Positions 38,402-47,595 are shown, counted from the stretch's first letter. The stretch: DNA of 64,000 nt from Arthrobacter sp. zg-Y1110 (GCF_025244865.1 NZ_CP104272.1:2604001-2668000), one strand, 5' to 3'. Made by a program: numbers and translations. The notes: generated from the sequence alone by a model not told the origin.

Positions 38402-40096
38402 CTAGGCGACTTCGGGCGGCAGTTCCAGGCGTGAGCCCGGGATGGCCGCCAGCAGTGCCTGCGTGTAGGCCTGCTGCGGGGCGTCAAACACGTCGTCCGT
38501 GGTGCCGGTCTCCACGAGCTTGCCCTTTTCCATCACGCAGACGAAGTCCGCGATCTGCCGGACCACCGCGAGGTCATGCGTGATGAACAGGTAGCTCAGT
38601 CCCAGCTCCGACTGCAGGTCCGCCAGCAGGTTCAGGATCTGGGCCTGGACCAGGACGTCCAGCGCCGAAACCGCTTCGTCGCAGATGACCACCTCGGGAT
38701 CCAGCGCCAGGGCCCGAGCAATGGCCACGCGCTGGCGCTGGCCGCCGGAGAGCTCGTTCGGGAAGCGGCGCATCACCGACGACGGCAGGGCCACCTGGTC
38801 AAGGAGCTCGCGCACCTTGGCCTCGCGGCTCTTGGACGTGCCGATCTTGTGCACCCGAAGCGGCTCTTCGATGGTGCGGAAGATGTTGTACATCGGGTCC
38901 AGAGAACCGTACGGATCCTGGAAGATCGGCTGTACCCGGCGGCGGAACTCGAACATCCGCTTGCTGTTCAGCGTGGTCATATCCACCCCGTTGAACAGGA
39001 TGGAGCCGCTGGTGGGCGTCTCCAGGTTCAGCACCATGCGGGCCACTGTGGACTTGCCCGAGCCGGACTCGCCCACGACGGCGGTGGTGGTGCCGCGCTT
39101 GATATCGAAGGAGACGTTGTCCACGGCGGTGAAATCCGTCGACTTGCCGAGCCCGCTGCGGAGCTTGAAGACCTTCGTCAGGTCCTTCACCTCAATGACG
39201 TTATCCGCAGCCTTCAGCTTGGCATCGTCTTCGGAGGTGAGCAGGTCTGCGCTCTCCAGGCCGCGGCTCTTCGCAGAGTCGATGCGCTTGGAGGCCAGCG
39301 AGGGCGCCGATTCCACGAGCTTACGCGTGTAGGGGTGGCGGGGGTTGGTAAGGATTTCCAGGGCCGGCCCGGATTCCACCACGCGTCCCTTGTACATCAC
39401 AACGACCTTCTGGGCGCGTTCCGCGGCCAGGCCGAGGTCGTGCGTGATCAGCAGCACCGCGGTGCCCAGTTCCTCCGTGAGGGTGCCCAGGTGGTCCAGG
39501 ATCTGGCGCTGGACGGTGACATCCAGCGCCGACGTCGGCTCATCGGCGATGAGCAGTCGGGGCCGGCAGGACAGGCCAATGGCAATCAGTGCACGCTGGC
39601 GCATGCCGCCGGAGAACTCGTGCGGGTACTGCTTGGCGCGGCTTGCCGCATCCGGCAGGCCGGCCTGCTCCAGGACCTTGGCGATGTCCGCCGAGGAGTG
39701 GGGCAGCCCGTTGGCGCGCAGGGTTTCCTTGACCTGGAAACCGATCTTCCACACGGGGTTCAGGTTGGACATCGGATCCTGCGGAACCATGCCGATCGAG
39801 TTGCCGCGCAGCTCCTGGATCCGCTTGGCGCTGGCATTGGAAATGTCCTCGCCGTCAAAGAGGATCTGGCCTGCGCTGACCCTGCCGTTGCCGGGCAGCA
39901 GGCCGATGGCCGCCAGCGCCGTCGTCGACTTGCCGGAGCCGGACTCGCCCACGATGGCCACGGTTTCGCCGGGCATGATCGTCAGGTGTGCGTCACGGAC
40001 TGCTTCGACGTCGCCGTTTGCGGTGGCAAAGGTGATTGCCAGGTCGCGGACTTCCAGCAGGGGCTTCACAGCCTCGTTTTGTGTATTGATGGTCAT
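38402..40096 (-). CDS. Oligopeptide ABC transporter, fused double ATPase (OppDF/DppDF)
   Basis: 564 residues with two complete ATPase domains in one chain, replacing separate OppD and OppF. Each has Walker A (VGESGSGKST, at about 50 and about 344), signature (FSGGMRQRALIA; LSGGQRQRVAIA), Walker B ([24 protein letters not shown]) and H-loop (LITHDLG; FITHDLA). The second Walker B is followed by Ala (CDEAVSALD), a common change. The ATG overlaps the permease stop by 4 nt. Order on the strand: binding protein, permease B, permease C, ATPase. Confidence 0.93.
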   Translation of the reverse strand: MTINTQNEAVKPLLEVRDLAITFATANGDVEAVRDAHLTIMPGETVAIVGESGSGKSTTALAAIGLLPGNGRVSAGQILFDGEDISNASAKRIQELRGNSIGMVPQDPMSNLNPVWKIGFQVKETLRANGLPHSSADIAKVLEQAGLPDAASRAKQYPHEFSGGMRQRALIAIGLSCRPRLLIADEPTSALDVTVQRQILDHLGTLTEELGTAVLLITHDLGLAAERAQKVVVMYKGRVVESGPALEILTNPRHPYTRKLVESAPSLASKRIDSAKSRGLESADLLTSEDDAKLKAADNVIEVKDLTKVFKLRSGLGKSTDFTAVDNVSFDIKRGTTTAVVGESGSGKSTVARMVLNLETPTSGSILFNGVDMTTLNSKRMFEFRRRVQPIFQDPYGSLDPMYNIFRTIEEPLRVHKIGTSKSREAKVRELLDQVALPSSVMRRFPNELSGGQRQRVAIARALALDPEVVICDEAVSALDVLVQAQILNLLADLQSELGLSYLFITHDLAVVRQIADFVCVMEKGKLVETGTTDDVFDAPQQAYTQALLAAIPGSRLELPPEVA

Positions 40097-41046
40097 CGTT
40101 TGCGCGCCTTCGGATCAAGAGCATCACGGACCGCGTCGCCGAGCATGATGAAGCTCAGCACGGTGATGGAGAGGGCGGCCGCAGGCCAGAGCAGCGTTGA
40201 GGGGTTGGACCGCAACGAAGACTGGGCGGCCGAGATGTCATTGCCCCAGGACATGATGCCCGGCGGGAGCCCGATGCCCAGGAAGGACAGCGTGGCTTCC
40301 GCAACGATGAACGTGCCCAGCGAGATGGTGGCGATCACGATCACGGGAGCAGTGGAGTTGGGAATAACGTGCTTCACCAGTGCCGAGAACCGCGAAACGC
40401 CGAGGGAGCGGGACGCCACCACGAAGTCCGCGTTGCGGACCGAGATCACGGCGCTGCGGGTGATGCGGGCTACCTGGGGCCATCCGAAGATCAGCAGCGT
40501 GAAGACCACCGTCATGACCGTGCGGTTCTCGCGGAAGGTCGGCAGCTGCATGATGATGATGGCGCCGAGGATCAGCGGCAGGGCGAAGAAGATATCGCCG
40601 ACCCGGGCGAGGATGGCATCGAGCCATCCGCCGTAGTAGCCGGCCAGTGCTCCCGCGATGCCGCCGATGATCACGACTGCCAGTGTGGTCAGCACTCCCA
40701 CCATCAGGGACGCGCGTGTGCCGTAGATAACGCGGGCGTAAACGTCGCAGCCCTGGAAGGTGAAGCCCAGCGGGTGCCCCGCCGAGGGCGCACCGTTGGA
40801 GTTGGCCAGCAGGCAGTTTTCATCCGGTGAGGCATTCGTGAACAGGCCCGGGAAAGCCGCGACCGTCAGGATCAGCAGGATAAGCAGTGCGGAAATGATG
40901 AACAGCGGCTGGGTGCGCAGGTTGCGCCAGGCCTCCCCCCAGAGGCTCAGCGGCTGGACGTCGTCCTTGACGCTGTCGGTCGCGGCCAGAGGGGTTTCCT
41001 CCAACGGAGCGACGTAGTGCTCGATGTTTGTGGTGTCTTTATGCAT
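40093..41046 (-). CDS. Oligopeptide ABC transporter permease (OppC/DppC type)
   Basis: 317-residue membrane permease with six spans. A DppC-type N-terminal cytosolic segment (QPLSLWGEAWRNLRTQPL) precedes the first span. The EAA loop is VVASRSLGVSRFSALVKHVI. ATG 41046 (MHKDTTN) overlaps the upstream permease stop by 8 nt, and the stop overlaps the ATPase start, so the operon is tightly coupled. Confidence 0.93.
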   Translation of the reverse strand: MHKDTTNIEHYVAPLEETPLAATDSVKDDVQPLSLWGEAWRNLRTQPLFIISALLILLILTVAAFPGLFTNASPDENCLLANSNGAPSAGHPLGFTFQGCDVYARVIYGTRASLMVGVLTTLAVVIIGGIAGALAGYYGGWLDAILARVGDIFFALPLILGAIIIMQLPTFRENRTVMTVVFTLLIFGWPQVARITRSAVISVRNADFVVASRSLGVSRFSALVKHVIPNSTAPVIVIATISLGTFIVAEATLSFLGIGLPPGIMSWGNDISAAQSSLRSNPSTLLWPAAALSITVLSFIMLGDAVRDALDPKARKR

Positions 41047-41965
41047 AACGGATCCTCGGATCAAGCCAGGCGTACAGGAGGTCTACCAGGAGGTTGGCGA
41101 TGACGTAGACGAAGACGAGGACACTCACGATCGACACGATCGTCGGTCCCTCTCCCCTGATGACTGACTGGTAAAGTCGCTGTCCCACTCCGGGGACGTT
41201 AAAGATGCCTTCGGTGACGATGGCGCCGCCCATCAGTGCGCCCAGGTCCGCCCCGAGGAAGGTCACCACGGGAATCAGGGAGTTGCGCAGGATGTGCACG
41301 GTGACCACGCGCGGCCGGGAAAGCCCCTTGGCGGTGGCGGTGCGGACGTAGTCGGCGTTCATGTTCTCGATGACCGAGGTGCGCGTCAGGCGCAGGACGT
41401 AGGCGAAGGATGCCAGGCCCAGCACCACTGCCGGCAGTATCAGGTCCGCCCAGCTGGCGTCGCCGCCAACTGTTGGGCTGGTCCATTGGAGCTTGACGCC
41501 CACCAGGAACTGCAGCAGGAAGCCGAGCACGAACACCGGGATCGCGATCACGATCAGGGAGACAACCAGGACGGTGCTGTCGAAGATCTTGCCCTTCTTC
41601 AGGCCGGCCATGAGGCCGAACGCAATACCGAAGACCGCTTCGAAAAGCAGGGCCAGCACGGCGAGGCGCATGGTCACCGGGAAAGCTTGAGCCAAGACGG
41701 CCGAAACCTCGCGGCCGGAGAAGTCGACCCCCAGGTTAAAGGTGACCAGGTTCTTCAGGTACAGCAGGTACTGGACGATGAAGGGCTGGTCCAGGTTGTA
41801 CTGGCTGCGCAGCTGGGCGGCAACGGCCTCATTGACCGGCTTGTCGCCGAACAGCGCGGCGATGGGGTCTCCCGGCAGGGAGAACACCAGGAAGTAAACG
41901 AGGAAGGTTGCCCCGAAGAAAACGGGGATCATTTGGAGGAAGCGTCGAATGACGTAGCCGGCCAT
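41039..41965 (-). CDS. Oligopeptide ABC transporter permease (OppB/DppB type)
   Basis: 308-residue permease, six spans. Start MAGYVIRRFLQMIPVFFGAT and segment FSLPGDPIAALFG are typical of OppB/DppB; EAA loop YVRTATAKGLSRPRVVTVHI; C-terminus DLLYAWLDPRIRY is a family hallmark. Preceded by the binding-protein gene with a 132-nt gap holding a stable hairpin (42050). Confidence 0.93.
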   Translation of the reverse strand: MAGYVIRRFLQMIPVFFGATFLVYFLVFSLPGDPIAALFGDKPVNEAVAAQLRSQYNLDQPFIVQYLLYLKNLVTFNLGVDFSGREVSAVLAQAFPVTMRLAVLALLFEAVFGIAFGLMAGLKKGKIFDSTVLVVSLIVIAIPVFVLGFLLQFLVGVKLQWTSPTVGGDASWADLILPAVVLGLASFAYVLRLTRTSVIENMNADYVRTATAKGLSRPRVVTVHILRNSLIPVVTFLGADLGALMGGAIVTEGIFNVPGVGQRLYQSVIRGEGPTIVSIVSVLVFVYVIANLLVDLLYAWLDPRIRYA

Positions 41966-42049
41966 TAGGGGTGTCCTCCTGGCTGCTGTGGGGGAATGAA
42001 GTTCCGCATTTTTTCGTATGCCTGTTCTTGATAGAACCCGAATACAAAC

Positions 42050-42077
42050 CGGGGCCCGGCCTTCTGGCCGGGCCCCG
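42050..42077 (-). terminator. Intercistronic hairpin, binding protein to permease
   Basis: 12-bp all-G/C stem CGGGGCCCGGCC / GGCCGGGCCCCG with TTCT loop, 20 nt after the binding-protein stop. On the minus strand GGTTTGTATTC follows, so no strict T-run. It may attenuate read-through to the permeases. Confidence 0.75.
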
Positions 42078-42097
42078 ATCGGTCGGTCTAGATACTG

Positions 42098-43750
42098 CTA
42101 CTTGGCCGTGACGTTGTAGTACACAGGGACGCCGTTCCAGCCGGTTTCAACGTTGTCCACGTTTTCACTCCAGCCGGACTGTGCAACCTGGTACCACAGC
42201 GGGATGACGGGGAGGTCCTTCAGCAGGACTTCCTGGGCCTGGTTGAAGATTTCGGCTCCGTCTTCCGGGGTGGAAGCGGCAAGGCCTTCGCCCAGGAGCT
42301 TGTCGAACTCTTCACTCGAGTATTCGCCGTCGTTGGAACCTGCCCCGGTGCCGTACAGCGGGCCGAGGAAGTTGTTCAGGGACGGGTAGTCAGCCTGCCA
42401 GCCGGTGCGGATGGCACCGGACAAGGTCTTGGCGGTAGCGTCTGCGCGCAGTTCCTTGAACGTTGCGTAGGGCTTGCCTTCGGCCTGGATACCAAGGTTG
42501 TTCTTGAGACCGTTGGCTACGGCGTCAACCCATTCCTTGTGGTTGGCGTCGGCGTTGTAGCCGATGGTGAAGGCCTGGTCGGCGGGCCAGGGTGAAACCT
42601 TCTCGGCTTCTTCCCAGAGTTCCTTGGCCTTCTTGGGGTCGAACTCGAGCACCTCGTTGCCGGGGATGCTGTCGTTGTAGCCCTCGATCACCGGAGCGGT
42701 GAATTCAGTGGCCGGTTCACGGGATCCCGAGAAGACAACCTCGGTGATTTCGTCCCGGTCGATGGCCATGGAGATGGCCTGGCGGCGCAGCTCTCCGGCT
42801 TCGCCCGAGAACTCCGGCAGGTAGCCGGGGATCGTGATGGTCTGGTTGCCTGCATACGCCTTTTCGGAGAAGCGGCCCTCGCCCAGATCGGTCTTGAACG
42901 TCTTCAACGCCATGTTGGGAATGGTGTCGAGGATGTCCAGCTCGTTCGACTGCAGGTCTGCGTAGGCTGCGTCGAAGGAGGAGTAGAACTTGAAGGTTAC
43001 TCCGCCGTTCTGCGGTACGCGGGTTCCGGTGTAATCCGGGTTGGCGACCAGGTCGATCTGGATCTCATGCTGCCAGGCGTCGTCGCCGGCCAGCTTGTAC
43101 GGTCCGTTGCCGACCGGATTCTCGCCGAACGCGGCGGGATCTTCCAGTGCACCGGCGGGCAGCGGGAAGAAGGCTGTGTAGCCAAGTCGCTGCGGGAAGT
43201 CGGATTCCGGCTGGCTGAGCTTGACGGTGAACGTGGTGTCATCCACCACGGCCAGTCCGCTCATGGTGTCGGCCGTGGCGCCTTCTGCACTGACTTCGTC
43301 GTAGCCTTCGATGCTCTCGAAGAAGTACGAGTTCAGCTGGGCATTCTTGGCGGCTGCACCGAAGTTCCAGGCGTCAACGAAGGACTTGGCCGTGATGGCC
43401 TCGCCGTTGGTGAACTTCTGGTCCGCCTTCACCTTGATGGTGTAGGTCTGGGAATCTTCGGTCTCGATGGACTCGGCGAGTTCGTTGACCGTATTGCCGT
43501 CAGCGTCGTAGCTGACCAGGCCTTCGAAGAGCAGGTCCATGATGCGTCCGCCGCCAACTTCGTTGGTGTTGACCGGCATCAGCGGGTTCTGCGGTTCGGT
43601 GCCGTTAGCGGTGATGATCACGGCGTTGTTGCTGCCTTCGGTCTCACCCGAGCCTTCGGCCGATTCGTCGGATCCCCCACCGCAGGCGCTCAGCGTAAGT
43701 GCGGCAAGTGCCGCTACGCTCAGCATTTTGGAAGTGCGTGTGACGCGCAT
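42098..43750 (-). CDS. oppA: Oligopeptide-binding lipoprotein (SBP family 5)
   Basis: Extracytoplasmic peptide receptor, 550 residues. Signal peptide ends in LTLSAC (Cys23), then a Gly/Ser/Glu linker. SBP_bac_5 features: EPQNPLMPVNTNEVGGGRIMDLLFEGLV (in part), the LAESIETEDSQTYTIKVK segment, GNGPYKL, and AISMAIDRDEIT. ATG 43750 has AGGAGG 5 nt upstream; the frame reaches 44050 without support. First gene of the operon running to 38402. Confidence 0.93.
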   Translation of the reverse strand: MRVTRTSKMLSVAALAALTLSACGGGSDESAEGSGETEGSNNAVIITANGTEPQNPLMPVNTNEVGGGRIMDLLFEGLVSYDADGNTVNELAESIETEDSQTYTIKVKADQKFTNGEAITAKSFVDAWNFGAAAKNAQLNSYFFESIEGYDEVSAEGATADTMSGLAVVDDTTFTVKLSQPESDFPQRLGYTAFFPLPAGALEDPAAFGENPVGNGPYKLAGDDAWQHEIQIDLVANPDYTGTRVPQNGGVTFKFYSSFDAAYADLQSNELDILDTIPNMALKTFKTDLGEGRFSEKAYAGNQTITIPGYLPEFSGEAGELRRQAISMAIDRDEITEVVFSGSREPATEFTAPVIEGYNDSIPGNEVLEFDPKKAKELWEEAEKVSPWPADQAFTIGYNADANHKEWVDAVANGLKNNLGIQAEGKPYATFKELRADATAKTLSGAIRTGWQADYPSLNNFLGPLYGTGAGSNDGEYSSEEFDKLLGEGLAASTPEDGAEIFNQAQEVLLKDLPVIPLWYQVAQSGWSENVDNVETGWNGVPVYYNVTAK

Positions 43751-44076
43751 TCCGCCTCCTAGTTCTATTCGGTGCCGGCGATGATGACGCCGGCGTTGCG
43801 GCTCTGCCAAATGGTGAACCGACTCACAAAGCCAAAAGCATAAGCCCACTTTGTTGCCGTCAGGTAACCAAGTCCGGCATGTGGCGCCCGCGTGGACACC
43901 GTGGCGTGGATCACGCTGCAGCAAAGGCCCTGATGACAAGGGAAAAGACCGACCCACACCGTCTGGTAACGATTTGGCATACGGAGGCTGTATTACATGC
44001 AATGACATGTCACATTGCCTGTTCGGCGGCGAAAATCCCGTGCGCCTCACTTAGGCCGGGCACGCCGATCGCGACG
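43751..44076. other. 326-nt gap upstream of the peptide-binding protein gene
   Basis: No supported gene. It should carry the operon promoter; a minus-strand TATGCT at 43837-43842 fits TANNNT, with no good -35 partner. Noticeably more A/T than the flanking genes. It marks the left boundary of the accessory segment 44-50 kb. Confidence 0.4.
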
Positions 44077-44679
44077 CTATTGAGGCTGGCGCGCATCCCG
44101 TCCGGCCAGCATCTCCGGCAGCCCGTCCACCTGGGCCAGGGCCTGCTCCCGGTTGCCAAGCGCAACGCTGACGTGATGGCCGATGTAACCGCGGACTTCG
44201 GCGGAGAACTCGTGCCTGGCCGCGGATGCGACGGCGGCGTTTGCCTGGTTCCGCAGAGTGATGAGAACTGGTTTGTTCTGCAGTGTGCGGTCAACCCACT
44301 CCGGATGGCCGAAGACGCGGCCCATCTGGATAGTCCCGTCGTCGAGGTATCCAGCTGCATAGACCGCCGCGGCACCGAAGGCTGCCTGCTTGCCCAGATC
44401 ACTCCCGAGCTCGGTCGCGTAATAGGAGCGGATCTCCCTGGCGAGGTACTGGACCACCGGGCGCATGGCCTCGACGTCGGGCTCGCTGACGGCTTTGGTC
44501 TCACTGGCACGTTGGATGGCCTCGCCGACGAGATCGAGCTGCGTGGTGAGCTCTGTGCGCAGGTCAGGGTCCAGCTCCTTGCCTTCGCTCATTGCGACTG
44601 CGTTATGGAAAACCATCAGGCGCTGGAGGTTGGCGAACATGAGCGCAAGGGCGTTGAAGCGGTGTTCTTCCGGAGTCAT
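44077..44679 (-). CDS. Hypothetical protein
   Basis: 200 residues, soluble, mainly helical; I do not recognise it. N-terminus MTPEEHRFNALALMFANLQ, middle VQYLAREIRSYYATELGSDL, C-terminal half VRGYIGHHVSVALGNREQAL. No signal peptide, membrane span or catalytic motif. It stands alone, divergent from the NAD-binding protein gene, in the accessory segment. Base composition and codon use look real (strong third-position G/C). Confidence 0.7.
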   Translation of the reverse strand: MTPEEHRFNALALMFANLQRLMVFHNAVAMSEGKELDPDLRTELTTQLDLVGEAIQRASETKAVSEPDVEAMRPVVQYLAREIRSYYATELGSDLGKQAAFGAAAVYAAGYLDDGTIQMGRVFGHPEWVDRTLQNKPVLITLRNQANAAVASAARHEFSAEVRGYIGHHVSVALGNREQALAQVDGLPEMLAGRDARQPQ

Positions 44680-44781
44680 CGGGCCAATGTAGCGGGGCCG
44701 TTTGCTGGAAGTTCCACGGCGCGCCGAACCGTTTCCGCCCTGCCGCTGATGCGGGCGAGGGGCGGCTTCTCACCCGCGGGG

Positions 44782-44787
44782 TAAATT
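44782..44787 (+). promoter_or_regulatory. Candidate -10 box of the NAD-binding protein gene
   Basis: TAAATT (TANNNT) lies 7 nt before ATG 44795; leaderless message predicted. Confidence 0.45.
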
Positions 44788-44794
44788 GGGCTGT

Positions 44795-45406
44795 ATGAGA
44801 ATCACCATTATCGGCGGGTCCCAAGGCACCGGCGCGCAGCTGGCTTCCCTCGCCCAGGCGGCCGGACATGAGGTCACGGTGCTCTCGCGCAGCGGCACCG
44901 CGCCCGAAGGTGTCCGGAACGTCACTGGAAACGCAACTGACCCGGATGCAGCGGCCCGCGCAGTTGCGGGGGCCGACGCCGTCGTAGTGACCGTGGGAGG
45001 GGCAAAGGGCGTCCATCATCAGCGCGACGCCGTTACCCGGACCGTTATCGGCGCGATGCGAGCAGAAGGCGTACGACGGCTTGTGGTGCAGTCTTCGCTG
45101 GGCGCAGGAGACTCGGCGTCCCAGCTTCCCGGGCCGCTGGGACTGATTACCCGGATCGTGCTTGCAAAAGCCTTGGCGGATCACGATGCCCAGGAGTCCG
45201 CCGTCTCGAGCTCCGGCCTGGATTGGACCATCCTCCGACCCACCGGCCTGACGGGCAAGGAACCGTCCGGCACCTGGCAGATACTCGAGACGACGGACAA
45301 CGGCAAACTCAAGGGCTCCATTCCACGGGCCGACCTTGCCGCCTGCATGCTCGGCCTCCTCACGGACGATTCCACTGTCGGCAAGGCCCTGGGCGTCAGC
45401 AGCTAG
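44795..45406 (+). CDS. NAD(P)-binding atypical short-chain dehydrogenase (NmrA/YwnB-like)
   Basis: 203-residue Rossmann protein: MRITIIGGSQGTGAQLASLA at the N-terminus with the GxxGxG-type loop, DAVVVTVGG, LVVQSSLGAG and LDWTILRPTGLTG. The catalytic YxxxK of true reductases is not evident, so it may be a redox sensor or an atypical reductase. ATG 44795 chosen over TTG 44786. Tail to tail with a GNAT gene (4-nt overlap). Confidence 0.83.
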   Translation: MRITIIGGSQGTGAQLASLAQAAGHEVTVLSRSGTAPEGVRNVTGNATDPDAAARAVAGADAVVVTVGGAKGVHHQRDAVTRTVIGAMRAEGVRRLVVQSSLGAGDSASQLPGPLGLITRIVLAKALADHDAQESAVSSSGLDWTILRPTGLTGKEPSGTWQILETTDNGKLKGSIPRADLAACMLGLLTDDSTVGKALGVSS

Positions 45407-45954
45407 GGCACCGGAGCCAGCGGCTTCACCATGATCAGGCACGGCGTGGCTTCTCCCCAGAGATCCGTCTCCTCCAGGGGCAGGAATCCCCACTTCTCAT
45501 AGAAGTGTCGAGTTCGCGCGTAGCCTGCATCCGGATGGGACGGACCGAGCGTCTTCACCTCAAGGAGGCGCACGCCGCGGAGAATCGCGTCGGCCTCGAT
45601 GGCAGCCAGCATTGCGGTCCCTGCTCCGGAGCCGTGAGCCGCGCGGTCGACCACTGTCAGGTGAATCTCGGCCACATGCGGAAAGTGCCGGTCGACCAGG
45701 GTGACTCCGACGACGGAACCGCCGGCGTCACGCACGGTCCAGGTTTCCTTGGTTCGGGCAGCGTCGATGTACTCGGCATTCGAGTCCGACTGCCCGAACC
45801 ATTCGGGCACGGTGGCGAGCAGGCGGGCGACGACCTCGGGAACGGGGTGATCCCGGGCTGCAGTCCAGGACGTGGCTCTAACTTCCCCCTGTGCCGTGGA
45901 GCCGGCACCGCCACCCTGACGATCGTGGCTAGGCAATCTCGGCCTGAATCTCAC
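45403..45954 (-). CDS. GNAT family N-acetyltransferase
   Basis: 183 residues. GNAT core: SVVGVTLVDRHFPHVAEIHLTVV (in part), acetyl-CoA loop region RAAHGSGAGTAMLAAIEADA, and YARTRHFYEKWGFLPLEE near the C-terminus. Substrate unknown. The 5' end overlaps the Imm-5-like gene by 26 nt; GTG 45954 and TTG 45936 are both possible starts. Confidence 0.83.
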   Translation of the reverse strand: MRFRPRLPSHDRQGGGAGSTAQGEVRATSWTAARDHPVPEVVARLLATVPEWFGQSDSNAEYIDAARTKETWTVRDAGGSVVGVTLVDRHFPHVAEIHLTVVDRAAHGSGAGTAMLAAIEADAILRGVRLLEVKTLGPSHPDAGYARTRHFYEKWGFLPLEETDLWGEATPCLIMVKPLAPVP

Positions 45955-46459
45955 GGATCGCCGCTCCCAGAATGCCGCGGAACAGCAGTCCCTCTCCCAG
46001 TGGCCCGGCGGAGTCAGTACCTACGGACGGCAGCAACCGCAGCACGGCTCGCTCGCCGTCGCTCAGGTTGGCCAGCTGCCAACGAATCTCCTGCCGGACC
46101 GCCTCCGGCTCATCCGGATTCGAGAGCGAGACTGCCTTCGCAGCGTAGGCGGCCGCGCCCAACGCATGGGCGCCCATGTGGGCGACCGCGGCTGCCTGGG
46201 CGACTGCGCGGGCTGCTGCAGCGCCGGCCGGCGTCGTCGCCGCATTCGCAATCTTCACGACGATGAGCCGCTTGCTGATTTCTTCTGCAGCGGTGCCTGA
46301 TCCTGCGCTGTACGCGCGGGTACGGGCGAGTGCATCCCGCGCTGCTTCTTCCGCGGCTTCATCTGCTTTGTATAGCGGCAGAACACGCTCAGCACATGCT
46401 GCCGCCCAGCGCGCTATGACGCGCCGGTTCGGATCGCTGAGGGTCTGGGGTGAGGCCAT
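45929..46459 (-). CDS. Imm-5-like putative immunity protein
   Basis: 176 residues, helical. RRVIARWAAACAERVLPLY (about 14-32) followed by Ala-rich helices (AVAQAAAVAHMGAHALGAAAYAAKAV) and a C-terminal RQEIRWQLANL segment resembles the Imm-5-like family linked to polymorphic toxin systems. No toxin gene is adjacent. ATG 46459 (MASPQTLSD) has CTGGGG just before it. Identification is from recalled family sequence and is moderate. Confidence 0.68.
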   Translation of the reverse strand: MASPQTLSDPNRRVIARWAAACAERVLPLYKADEAAEEAARDALARTRAYSAGSGTAAEEISKRLIVVKIANAATTPAGAAAARAVAQAAAVAHMGAHALGAAAYAAKAVSLSNPDEPEAVRQEIRWQLANLSDGERAVLRLLPSVGTDSAGPLGEGLLFRGILGAAIREIQAEIA

Positions 46460-46493
46460 CCCCAGATGATGCCACACCGGCTTGCGGACCGAC

Positions 46494-47507
46494 TCAGGCC
46501 GTCGGGAGTGCTGCCTCTTTCTGAGCCTTGGCTGCCGCGATGCGGGGGCCGCTAAACCACAGCACGATCCCCGCCAAGACCCAAACGCCCAGGGTCAGTG
46601 CCGCAGCCCCTCCGCCGGCGCCGTCGAAATAGGCCACGGCACGGACGAGGGTGCCGGCAGCACCGGGAGGAAGGAGCTGGCCGATCATCGCAACCCCACC
46701 GGGAAGCCACTGGGCGCTGGTGGAGATGCCGGCAAAGGGATTGCCCACAAACATCATGGACATGGCGGCGATGGTGAAGCCCTTCGTGCCAAAACACTCA
46801 TTGAGGCCGGCCAGGGGCAGGGCCAGTGCTGCAATGCCCAGCGCAACACTGGCCGCAACCGGGACCAGCGGACCCTCGATACTGCCGAACAGGTACTTCA
46901 GGACGACGGCGACGACGAACCCTCCGGCGACCGAAAAGCCGGTGAGCCCGGCGAAGATCCACCAGCGTTTCCCGGACAGCATGGAGCGGAACGCTACAGC
47001 GGGCACAATACCGCCGAAGACCAGGGGGAAGGCCAGACCTCCAATGCCCACGCCCGTCGGGTCGCCGGTGGGAAGCGGAACCACGTCCACAATCTCGGCG
47101 GTCTGCCCCGTGCTGCCCGCCATCGTGGCGCCGACGTTGCTGACCGTCCCGGACACCGCGGTTGAGCCGGCGCTCGCTACGTACACCTGCATGTCTTGCG
47201 GATCCGAGAAGTCGAAGCCGCCGACGATGTCCCGGTCCCGGATTCCCTGCTGCAGGTCGTCGGCACTTTCATAGGCCTGGACAACGAAGGCGCCCGGTGA
47301 CTGGGACTCCAGGGTTTTCGAGACCGTCTCGGCCTTCTCCTGCGCCCCGACTACGCCCAGGCCCAGGTCCCGCGGTCCGGAAAGGAGCGAGGGTGAGATG
47401 AAGAGCATCAGAAGGGCCAGCAGAATGACCGAGAGACCGACGGTCAGGCCCGCCCAGATGGCGGCGTGCTTTCGATGGAAGCCGGTTGCCGGCGCTTGAG
47501 CTGTCAT
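46494..47507 (-). CDS. Membrane protein, YhgE/Pip or ABC-2 permease-like
   Basis: 337 residues. One N-terminal span (about 16-38), an outer domain of about 120 residues (GPRDLGLGVVGAQEKAETVS... DRDIVGGFDFSDP), then five or six spans. This is the layout of YhgE/Pip and ABC-2-type proteins, often linked to drug or lipid export; no ATPase gene is adjacent. ATG 47507 has AAGGA 6 nt upstream. It is divergent from a TetR gene, with operator-like palindromes between them (47522, 47545). Confidence 0.78.
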   Translation of the reverse strand: MTAQAPATGFHRKHAAIWAGLTVGLSVILLALLMLFISPSLLSGPRDLGLGVVGAQEKAETVSKTLESQSPGAFVVQAYESADDLQQGIRDRDIVGGFDFSDPQDMQVYVASAGSTAVSGTVSNVGATMAGSTGQTAEIVDVVPLPTGDPTGVGIGGLAFPLVFGGIVPAVAFRSMLSGKRWWIFAGLTGFSVAGGFVVAVVLKYLFGSIEGPLVPVAASVALGIAALALPLAGLNECFGTKGFTIAAMSMMFVGNPFAGISTSAQWLPGGVAMIGQLLPPGAAGTLVRAVAYFDGAGGGAAALTLGVWVLAGIVLWFSGPRIAAAKAQKEAALPTA

Positions 47508-47521
47508 GGATCCTTCGTTTG

Positions 47522-47538
47522 CGGAGGAACTTCCTCCG
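47522..47538. promoter_or_regulatory. TetR operator, site 1
   Basis: Perfect palindrome CGGAGGAACTTCCTCCG, extended by one more G/C pair on each side (47521-47539), in the divergent gap between the membrane protein and TetR genes. It is 15 nt from the membrane-protein start codon. Confidence 0.8.
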
Positions 47539-47544
47539 CTTCTA

Positions 47545-47561
47545 CGGATGATATTCCTCCG
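47545..47561. promoter_or_regulatory. TetR operator, site 2
   Basis: CGGATGATATTCCTCCG matches site 1 at 13 of 17 positions, centre 23 bp from the first. It lies directly upstream of the TetR -10 candidate (TAGACT, 47565-47570), where a bound repressor would block the promoter. Confidence 0.7.
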
Positions 47562-47595
47562 GTTTAGACTGAAGGTCAATTTGAAGGGAGCCGGG

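Noticed and set aside
43751..44050. 100-residue extension of the peptide-binding protein
   Set aside because: The lipoprotein signal peptide begins at 43750, preceded by AGGAGG.
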